In this document: positions 58,842 to 64,000 of the stretch, one piece after another
Position numbering within the stretch: position 1 is the first letter of the stretch
How the letters are laid out: each line of letters opens with the position of its first letter
From: Bacillota bacterium
GTDB taxonomy: Bacteria; Bacillota; Clostridia; Christensenellales; SZUA-584
DNA length: 64,000 nt
Assembly (NCBI GenBank): GCA_023399095.1
Contig: JAEWQS010000134.1
Location: forward strand, 1-64,000
Direction: 5' to 3'
Notes under the pieces: generated by a model
What the model was told of the DNA's origin: nothing
What the model saw: only the letters and a program-made list of their open reading frames with translations
Database searches by the model: none
Made by a program: the position numbers and the translations under genes

Positions 58842-59789
58842 TCAGCGTTCATATTCTTTTTCCTGCTTCGTTCGTTCTATTTTTTTGTAGTACAGGTCGA
58901 GCGCTTTGATAATAATATCCTCCTTTTGCTTGGTCGTGTATTCTTTGGGAAAGTATTTTTCGAGTTGGCTTCCTTTGATCGTCAAGTTGTTCTGTTGGGG
59001 TTTTTCCTCACCCATGACCAACTCAATACCGTTACGATCCAGCTTGCCTTCCTGCGCAGCCTGTTTCATCCGTTGCGCCTGTGAAAGCGACGGAGTACAT
59101 TCCTCCTGCTCAATCACATCCAGCAACTCGGTCTGAAGCTCCTGCGGCAGGTATGAAAGCTCCACAGCGGGATTAAAAGCAATCTTCTTATCGTCCACCA
59201 TCTGGAGCAAGGGTGGAGTGAGTTCAGTAAGGCGGATAAAGCGGTGAATATTGCGGGCACTATCGTTACTCTTTTCGCTTAGCATTTCAACACTCGTCAA
59301 CTTCTCGCCAACTTGGCGAGAAGTTAGGTCTGTTCGTTTTCCTTGGCGATTTAGCGCCTCCAACTTCATCCTATATGCCTTGGCCTTTTCACTGAATGTA
59401 ATTGTTTCGCGCTGGATGTTACCGTCCACCACCAATATTGTAGCTGCGTCGTCGTCAATCTCTCTGACAATAAGGGGAAGGGTATCACGACCTGCCAGTG
59501 TACTGGCCAGTTTGCGCCGATGTCCCGAGAGTAGTTCATATCCACCTTCTGCCCGTGGCCGAGCAAGGCAGGGCGTATGGACGCCGATCCGCTGGATACT
59601 CTCCACCATATCCATGAGCTCCGCATCCTTCCGAACGTGATAGGGGTTTTTTGCGAAGTCAAATATCTCTGAAATAGGCACGCTTAAGACTTGTTCGCCC
59701 TGTTGCTGCCGCTCCGCCTGTCGGCTTTCCTCGCTGCTAAACAAGTCATCGACTGATGTCAGCTTCTTGTTTCTCACGTTGCTTGCCAC
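58842..59789 (-). CDS. parB: ParB-like partition protein
   Basis: 315 residues. ParB N-terminal nuclease-like domain (ISEIFDFAKNPYHVRKDAELMDMVESIQRIGVHTPCLARPRAEGGYELLSGHRRKLAS) and a helix-turn-helix (LTSRQVGEKLTSVEMLSEKSNDSARNIHRFIRL). Binds parS-like sites to segregate the element when it is circular. It overlaps parA by 44 bases. The parS site is not identified. Confidence 0.88.
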   Translation of the reverse strand: MASNVRNKKLTSVDDLFSSEESRQAERQQQGEQVLSVPISEIFDFAKNPYHVRKDAELMDMVESIQRIGVHTPCLARPRAEGGYELLSGHRRKLASTLAGRDTLPLIVREIDDDAATILVVDGNIQRETITFSEKAKAYRMKLEALNRQGKRTDLTSRQVGEKLTSVEMLSEKSNDSARNIHRFIRLTELTPPLLQMVDDKKIAFNPAVELSYLPQELQTELLDVIEQEECTPSLSQAQRMKQAAQEGKLDRNGIELVMGEEKPQQNNLTIKGSQLEKYFPKEYTTKQKEDIIIKALDLYYKKIERTKQEKEYER

Positions 59790-60564
59790 CGTTTAATACC
59801 TCCTTCGTCAGAGCTTCATATGCCGCAGCCGCCTTACCATGCCCGTCATATGCGTAAATACTTTTTCCTTCCGCGCTCGTTTCTGCCGCTTTGATGGCAA
59901 GGGGTATTTCCGTTTTGAATACGCGAAGCTTGTCCCCGTAATCCCGCCGCAGTACGAAGGAGATGTCCTTGGCGAAATTAGTTCGAGTGTCCACCATAGT
60001 CAGTAGCGCGCCTTCTATCTTCAAGTTGGGGTTAATGTTCTTTTTGATGCGATTGATAGTCTGCAAAAGCTGTGACATGCCCTTCGCGGGCAGATAGTGC
60101 GCCTGTACAGGGATAATGACGCTATCGGCAGCAACAAGCGCGTTGACGGTGATCATTCCAAGCGAGGGCATACAGTCGATGAGAATAAAGTCGTAATCTT
60201 TCTTCACTCCGTTGAGATAGTTACGCAGCACGATCTCACGGCTCATGGTATTTACTAACGATACTTCCATTGCGGACAGCTCGATGTTGGCCGGCATGAG
60301 ATCAATGCCTTCTGCATGGTGAAGAATGCCCTCGTTGTGTTCAAAGGGCTCGTCCATGATGATCTTGGTCATGATGGTGGCGAGTGTAACAGACAGTTTG
60401 TCCGGCTCGTTCCAACCAAGGCTGTCCGTAAGGTTGCCCTGTGCGTCGGCATCTACTAGCAACACCTTTTTACCTTGCCGCGCTAACCCTATGCCGAGGT
60501 TAACGGCGGTTGTCGTTTTCCCTACGCCGCCTTTTTGGTTGGCGAGGGCGATAACTTTTGTCAT
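59746..60564 (-). CDS. parA: ParA-like partition ATPase
   Basis: 272 residues. Deviant Walker A IALANQKGGVGKTTTAVNLGI at the start, DFILIDCMPSLGMITVNALVAAD in the middle. Soj/ParA family. With ParB it would keep the excised circle from being lost during growth. AAAGGAGG upstream of the ATG. Confidence 0.92.
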   Translation of the reverse strand: MTKVIALANQKGGVGKTTTAVNLGIGLARQGKKVLLVDADAQGNLTDSLGWNEPDKLSVTLATIMTKIIMDEPFEHNEGILHHAEGIDLMPANIELSAMEVSLVNTMSREIVLRNYLNGVKKDYDFILIDCMPSLGMITVNALVAADSVIIPVQAHYLPAKGMSQLLQTINRIKKNINPNLKIEGALLTMVDTRTNFAKDISFVLRRDYGDKLRVFKTEIPLAIKAAETSAEGKSIYAYDGHGKAAAAYEALTKEVLNGGKQREKQEADISR

Positions 60565-60617
60565 ATTGAATTCCTCCTTTATATATTTGCGTTTATTGGC
60601 TTGTTTGAGTAAAAAAA

Positions 60618-60644
60618 TAGACGTTTCGTATTTTGAAACATCTA
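60618..60644 (-). terminator. Leader hairpin before parA
   Basis: A 10-position stem (TAGATGTTTC with GAAACGTCTA, one G-U) and a 7-nt loop, followed by a T-run on the minus strand, 54 nt before the parA ATG. Confidence 0.65.
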
Positions 60645-60670
60645 CAACTTTGATGATTTGCTAAATATGT

Positions 60671-61234
60671 TTACTCGTTAAGTGAAGGTCTCTCTTTAAT
60701 CAGCTTTCCGTTTTGATCTAGTTCATAGTAATTATCGTAGAAATCATATAATTGAATTGTATCTCCAATAATCGTAAATGATTTATCAGCCCCGCTCTGC
60801 CTTACAAATATATCCCTCCCACTAAATCGCCATTCAATATCATAGTCTCTATTGAGTTTAACTATTTCACATTCGCCGTGAATGACATAGGCATCATCAA
60901 ACGGATAAATCCCGAAATATGTACAAAATTGATCGTAATGCTTTTGAAGTATTAAATTCCCCGTATTTATATTGAAAACGTATAGAATATCGTCCATTAA
61001 TACAACAAGCCTATCATTATCGAGGATAGCGCAATGGTCAAGTTGAGCAAAACAATAGTTTATAAGCAAGTAACAATATGTTTTTGTACCCAAAATAGTT
61101 ACAGAAAAAGCTCGCCGTAATTCTTCATAGCTAGGCTCGGTTTCAAAAACAGCATCATATTGATTTTCGTTGATTTTTGCCAAAGCCGTAACGTCAGTTA
61201 TATATACCTCAGCAATAGAATTTCTAATGATCAT
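60671..61234 (-). CDS. Unknown protein, beta-propeller-like
   Basis: 187 residues with repeating beta-type segments (DNDRLVVLMDDILYVFNINTGNLILQKHYD, FDDAYVIHGECEIVKLNRDYDIEWRFSG, IIGDTIQLYDFYDNYYELDQNGKLI). These look like blades of a WD/PQQ-type propeller, but there are too few for a full ring. AT-rich. No family recognised and no signal peptide. Confidence 0.55.
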   Translation of the reverse strand: MIIRNSIAEVYITDVTALAKINENQYDAVFETEPSYEELRRAFSVTILGTKTYCYLLINYCFAQLDHCAILDNDRLVVLMDDILYVFNINTGNLILQKHYDQFCTYFGIYPFDDAYVIHGECEIVKLNRDYDIEWRFSGRDIFVRQSGADKSFTIIGDTIQLYDFYDNYYELDQNGKLIKERPSLNE

Positions 61235-61307
61235 AGCCGGTCTCCGTAACCATGAAGGGGGTGCTGTTTGGTCTTTGTATAATGACGATGAAATATTACT
61301 TTTCGTG

Positions 61308-62324
61308 TTATACCAATACTATATCGCCGTCATCAAACGGGTCGCCACATTCCGGACAGAACTTTGGTGGTTTTGTCTTATCATCCGGTTCCCAACCGCA
61401 CTTATCACATTTGTATTGCGGTATCCCGGCGGGCTTTGCTATACCACACTCAGGGCAGAATTTACCTTTGTTCTCCGCACCACAAGTACACACCCAGCAG
61501 TCTGTCGCAGCCTCCTCAATCACTACTTCAACAATTTCGCTATCTATGTCTGAACCTTCCGCATCGATGACAATAGCGGCTTCGTATTTAGCAAACTCTT
61601 CTGGCGACATATGAGCCATTGTTGAGAGATGTTTCTTGAGTTTGTGTGCCATTGGCTTAAACGTTGCCAGCGTGAGTCCCCCTGAGATGACCCCGCCAAC
61701 TACAGGAACAACTTTTGAAACACCCTTGGCAAATGTTGCCTTAACCATGTTTTTGCCCAGCAATTCCGCAATTTTCTTGACAATTGGATAGTACCACGTT
61801 TTGGTGAGTGCTTTGGCGGCAATCTTTTTTGCAACAGATTTCATTGCTACTTCACCAAACAACTTGCCTACCACTTTGTTGGCGGCTCCTACACCGGACA
61901 TTACGCCGATAAACAATACAAGTTGAGACTCCGTGCCCGCATCAAGCGCAGACGATTCGGTAAACATCTCGTCCCATCCGTATATGTATGCCAGCTCTTG
62001 CGCAGTACGGATAACAAATGCATAGAACTGCGCCAAGTCAGCCGGAATAGTAGCAGCCATAGCAATTCCGCCTGGTATTCCTGCAGCTGCTGAAATGGCA
62101 GTTACCTTGATGGTTTCTGCGTTAATAACAGCGTTTGCCAGACTATCCAATGTTGCAATCGGGATGTCGGCTTGAAGCGTTCCCTCACTGATAGCCTTTT
62201 GCAGCTGCGATGGTGTACACAGCTTGTTGAGATTCTTGGTCAGAAACTCCGTACGGTTGATGCGAACAAGCGGAAGTTTTGCCGCGCTCTCCATGACGGA
62301 GGTGAATGATAGTTGCTGAGTCAT
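61308..62324 (-). CDS. EcsC-like protein with C-terminal zinc ribbons
   Basis: 338 residues. The first 240 (ISAAAGIPGGIAMAATIPADLAQFYAFVIRTAQELAYIYGW ... VVPVVGGVISGGLTLATFKPMAHKLKKHL) resemble EcsC-family proteins, with small-residue-rich helices that may contact membranes. The last 70 carry two zinc ribbons (CTCGAENKGKFCPECG and YKCDKCGW ... FCPECGD). Function unknown. AGGAG upstream. Such fusions are seen near mobile elements; a stress or defence role is possible but unproven. Confidence 0.65.
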   Translation of the reverse strand: MTQQLSFTSVMESAAKLPLVRINRTEFLTKNLNKLCTPSQLQKAISEGTLQADIPIATLDSLANAVINAETIKVTAISAAAGIPGGIAMAATIPADLAQFYAFVIRTAQELAYIYGWDEMFTESSALDAGTESQLVLFIGVMSGVGAANKVVGKLFGEVAMKSVAKKIAAKALTKTWYYPIVKKIAELLGKNMVKATFAKGVSKVVPVVGGVISGGLTLATFKPMAHKLKKHLSTMAHMSPEEFAKYEAAIVIDAEGSDIDSEIVEVVIEEAATDCWVCTCGAENKGKFCPECGIAKPAGIPQYKCDKCGWEPDDKTKPPKFCPECGDPFDDGDIVLV

Positions 62325-62594
62325 AGGCCTCTCCTTACAATGTTTAATTGTATTTCCGCTTTTGGCTGTGCGGATAAAGATGTTTTCATTATTAGTTTCG
62401 TATTATTTACGAGAAATTTGGAATAATCGCATCCATATATTATCATAGACTATTGAAACATACCAATGTTTATTTTACATTAATCTTCCACGAACCTTAA
62501 CTAACATTTCTTTAAGTGTGCTGACGCTTCAATATATCCAGCCATTTTTTTAGATTATAATAACCTTTATAAAAATCTTTAGGCGAGAAAGAAA

Positions 62595-62611
62595 GAGTCT
62601 TTGTCAGACTC
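62595..62611 (-). terminator. Terminator after the lipoprotein gene
   Basis: GAGTCT-TTGTC-AGACTC, followed by a T/C-rich run on the minus strand, 16 nt after the lipoprotein stop. The rest of 62325-62594 is AT-rich and shows no gene or clear signal. Confidence 0.6.
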
Positions 62612-62626
62612 AATCTTGTTGCAATT

Positions 62627-63124
62627 TTATTTCTTTTTGCTTGTTTGGCATATTACATAGATAATATCATTTTCTTTATCTAAGCTAACCTCTACCCAAT
62701 ACTTTCCATCATTGGTATATGCGCCGAAATCGCTACTTCTTTTTTCATTTGTCTCATAAATAACGTCATTAAAGCCCATCTCTTTACATTCTGAGACATA
62801 CGACTCATATTCACCATCGGCATAGCCGGTAACCTCAAATATGTAAGCCTTTCCACCATCACCGTCAGTAATGCTAATGTCGCCATTTGCAAATATTACT
62901 TTTGGATCTGGAATTAATTCCGAGTATTTAATATCGGAATTATCAGGACTATTAGTTGGGGTTTGAGATTCCATACGACCCGGCGTTACTGGAGCTGAGT
63001 TTGTGCTTGGAGTAGATACTGGAGCCGTGTTAAAGCTCGGAGCAGGAGCCGGTTCTACCTTAGCGGTGCAAGCTGTAGGTAGCAATAACACTAAAATTAC
63101 GACTAGACATAAACCTTTTTTCAT
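62627..63124 (-). CDS. Small lipoprotein
   Basis: 165 residues. MKKGLCLVVILVLLLPTACTAK is a lipoprotein signal with Cys at 19 (lipobox variant P-T-A-C). A Pro/Ser/Thr-rich linker follows, then a 90-residue domain (VIFANGDISITDGDGGKAYIFEVTGYADGEYESYVSECKEMGFNDVIYE). Outer-face location. Function unknown; in ICEs small lipoproteins sometimes act in entry exclusion. AAGGAG upstream of the ATG. The stretch 63125-63332 shows no gene. Confidence 0.7.
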   Translation of the reverse strand: MKKGLCLVVILVLLLPTACTAKVEPAPAPSFNTAPVSTPSTNSAPVTPGRMESQTPTNSPDNSDIKYSELIPDPKVIFANGDISITDGDGGKAYIFEVTGYADGEYESYVSECKEMGFNDVIYETNEKRSSDFGAYTNDGKYWVEVSLDKENDIIYVICQTSKKK

Positions 63125-63332
63125 TTTCTTTCTCCTTCATAAAATGTTTTTGGTGTTTTCCATATAAGATCATGTAAATTTCGCGAATACACTTTATTTT
63201 TTGCCATGTTTTGATGTCCATGGCATATCCATATCGTATTTATTTTATAACAAAGAACTATCGTCCCTTGTTTTTGACTTAATATCATATGATTCCAGCA
63301 ACTATTGATTTTTTTTGCGTTTATAAATAAAA

Positions 63333-63364
63333 AGCGAATACAACTTGTTCATGCTGCATTCGCT
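63333..63364 (-). terminator. Terminator of the circular-form recombinase gene
   Basis: AGCGAAT pairs with ATTCGCT, followed by TTTTTATTT on the minus strand. It lies 19 nt after the stop codon at 63383. In the inserted state it may instead stop transcripts that run out of ssrA. Its 5' arm and loop are complementary to the recombinase leader (3602-3620). Confidence 0.75.
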
Positions 63365-63382
63365 CCAATTTTCATTTTCATT

Positions 63383-63552
63383 TTACCGGCCAATTGCCCT
63401 AATATTGACGTGTGGTAATGCTTTGAGCATTCGTTCCTTTTCGAATAGTAAATGTTTTAATCTATCCCTTGATACCTTGTAATGTGTAAGCTGATAAATA
63501 TGCAAAATGGAAGCTAATCCTTTGTCAGGCGCTCCCATTTGTGCGGATATTG
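63383..63552 (-). pseudogene. Detached 3' end of the recombinase gene
   Basis: This stretch is open in the same frame, relative to the att core, as the recombinase gene end at 1911-1929. It codes for a 56-residue tail (TISAQMGAPDKG ... LKHLLFEKERMLKALPHVNIRAIGR) that would replace the final Ser in the excised circle, giving about 611 residues. A terminator follows directly. In the inserted state the tail has no start of its own; a TTG at 63595 inside ssrA is unlikely to be used. Confidence 0.75.
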
Positions 63553-63571
63553 TGGTGGAGGCGAGGGGAGT
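63553..63571. repeat. attR core, ssrA 3' end
   Basis: TGGTGGAGGCGAGGGGAGT, identical to 1911-1929. On the minus strand it ends the tmRNA with CCTCCACCA, so the gene remains functional after insertion. Confidence 0.92.
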
Positions 63572-63913
63572 CGAACCCCTGTCCGAAAGTTCCAAAATCA
63601 GACTTTCTCCGGGTGCAGCTCAGGGTTTAAAATTTCCCGCATTCGCAAGCCCCCCTGTGCAGGGCAAGCGCGCGGTAGCTTCATGATCCCTTCCCTCGCT
63701 CAAAGCTTTGCGTGGGCGGTTCCCCTAATTAATGGTGCCTTGACCCGTCGCTTAGGGAGACGTCGGCAAGACATACACTGCCTTAGGCAGCGTAAGCTAG
63801 TTCAGTTTTATCTGCAACTAAAATTTAGATCCGGCTTTTTAACGCAGCACTCCGGAACTGCGACCCGCTTATCCAACTCCGACAAACCCCCGTCGAAAGC
63901 CAAATACGCCCCC
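63553..63913 (-). ncRNA. ssrA: Transfer-messenger RNA (tmRNA)
   Basis: 361 nt. The 5' GGGGGCG (63907-63913) pairs with the 3' CGCCTCC before A-CCA. TTCGACTCCCCTCGCC forms the T arm, and the 5' side has the usual GGCTTTCGACGGGGG. The tag frame reads GCA GAT AAA ACT GAA CTA GCT TAC GCT GCC TAA, giving A-D-K-T-E-L-A-Y-A-A. It rescues stalled ribosomes. Its 3' end is the ICE target, and its own terminator is now 61.6 kb away. Confidence 0.95.
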
Positions 63914-63956
63914 ACGGTGAAGTCCCCTTTATGGAGACTAAATCTTTGCCGATCTT

Positions 63957-64000
63957 CTATCTGGCCAGCTTGGTGGCCACTTCCTTTTTCCTCTGAGCGT
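63957..64000 (-). CDS. Possible end of an upstream gene
   Basis: One minus-strand frame reads ...AQRKKEVATKLAR-stop up to 63957, 43 nt before the tmRNA 5' end. It could be the C-terminus of the chromosomal gene upstream of ssrA. Too short to assign. Confidence 0.25.
   Translation of the reverse strand, partial: AQRKKEVATKLAR

Larger units (their letters stand above)
1911..63571. mobile_element. Integrative and conjugative element in ssrA
   Basis: A 61.7-kb element bounded by the 19-bp direct repeat of the tmRNA 3' end. It carries a large serine recombinase at the left end, MOBP relaxase and MobC, VirD4, VirB4, PrgI, TrbL and NlpC transfer proteins, ParA/ParB, a Tad pilus locus and several cargo blocks. 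Target choice is the 3' end of ssrA, and the CCA end is kept intact at the right junction. Most genes read leftward. The backbone has moderate GC, while cargo at 6-19, 29.4-31.5 and 45.5-47.8 kb is clearly more AT-rich, which suggests later acquisitions. Confidence 0.92.

Noticed and set aside
62627..63571. Excision-dependent read-through from the recombinase into the transfer operon
   Set aside because: In the circle the recombinase gene is followed at once by a terminator at 63333-63364, so simple read-through is not supported.
63383..63595. Independent 70-residue gene starting inside ssrA
   Set aside because: It begins with TTG inside the tmRNA and has no ribosome site. It is better explained as the detached recombinase tail.
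63553..63640. tRNA gene as integration target
   Set aside because: The T arm and CCA end look tRNA-like, but the 361-nt layout, tag frame and 5' GGGGGCG show tmRNA.

Overview
The window is almost entirely one integrative and conjugative element (ICE) of a Gram-positive, Clostridia-like host. It is about 61.7 kb long and sits in the 3' end of the tmRNA gene ssrA. Evidence for the host type: a conjugation module of the Tn1549/Tn5252 kind, strong AGGAGG ribosome sites, TTG/GTG starts, a Bacillus-type LexA box and a 361-nt tmRNA with an A-D-K-T-E-L-A-Y-A-A tag. A 19-bp direct repeat (1911-1929 and 63553-63571), identical to the tmRNA 3' terminus including CCA, marks the two ends. The original ssrA terminator hairpin (1875-1907) now lies at the far end of the element. 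Left of it is an IS30-family insertion sequence (about 1-1.7 kb or slightly longer) whose leader can fold into a pseudoknotted RNA.

Layout, reading leftward (nearly all genes are on the minus strand). Right end: lipoprotein, EcsC-like zinc-ribbon protein and a small unknown protein (60.7-63.1 kb). ParA/ParB (58.8-60.6 kb). A complete Tad-type pilus locus (48.8-58.8 kb): CpaB, TadZ, CpaF, TadB, TadC, Flp-like pilin, two pseudopilins, a thioester-like/CARDB adhesin, prepilin peptidase and an HD-GYP protein. Two unknown cargo genes (45.6-47.8 kb). A 2,325-residue methylase-helicase, a Toprim primase-like protein, a DUF3846/YodL protein, a probable oriT, MobC and a MOBP relaxase (31.6-45.4 kb), interrupted by a nuclease pair (PD-(D/E)XK-like plus metallo-beta-lactamase) with its own control region. 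An AT-rich Mur ligase/hydrolase pair (29.4-31.5 kb). The type IV secretion core: PcfB, VirD4, Maff2-like protein, TrbL, PrgI, VirB4 and NlpC/P60 (19.5-29.3 kb).

Next comes a 13-kb operon (6.0-19.3 kb) that looks like an Ssp-type DNA phosphorothioation system (sspD-sspB-sspC-sspA). Downstream is a non-SspE effector set: SF2 helicase, GHKL ATPase, PLD-like nuclease, a two-TM protein with a degenerate PLD-like domain, and a DEDDh exonuclease. The left end (1.9-5.9 kb) is the excision/regulation module: a LexA-boxed promoter, two small regulators, a sigma-like protein, a structured leader RNA with terminator, a small ORF and a large serine recombinase.

Three observations stand out. (1) The recombinase gene runs across the attachment site. 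Integration cuts it to 556 residues, whereas the excised circle would encode about 611 residues, ending next to a terminator now found at the right end. (2) A near-consensus promoter with a LexA site in its spacer drives the left-end operon. (3) About ten genes are preceded, 20-60 nt before the start codon, by an intrinsic-terminator-like hairpin, which suggests element-wide antitermination or attenuation. All calls come from reading the sequence. No database search was possible.
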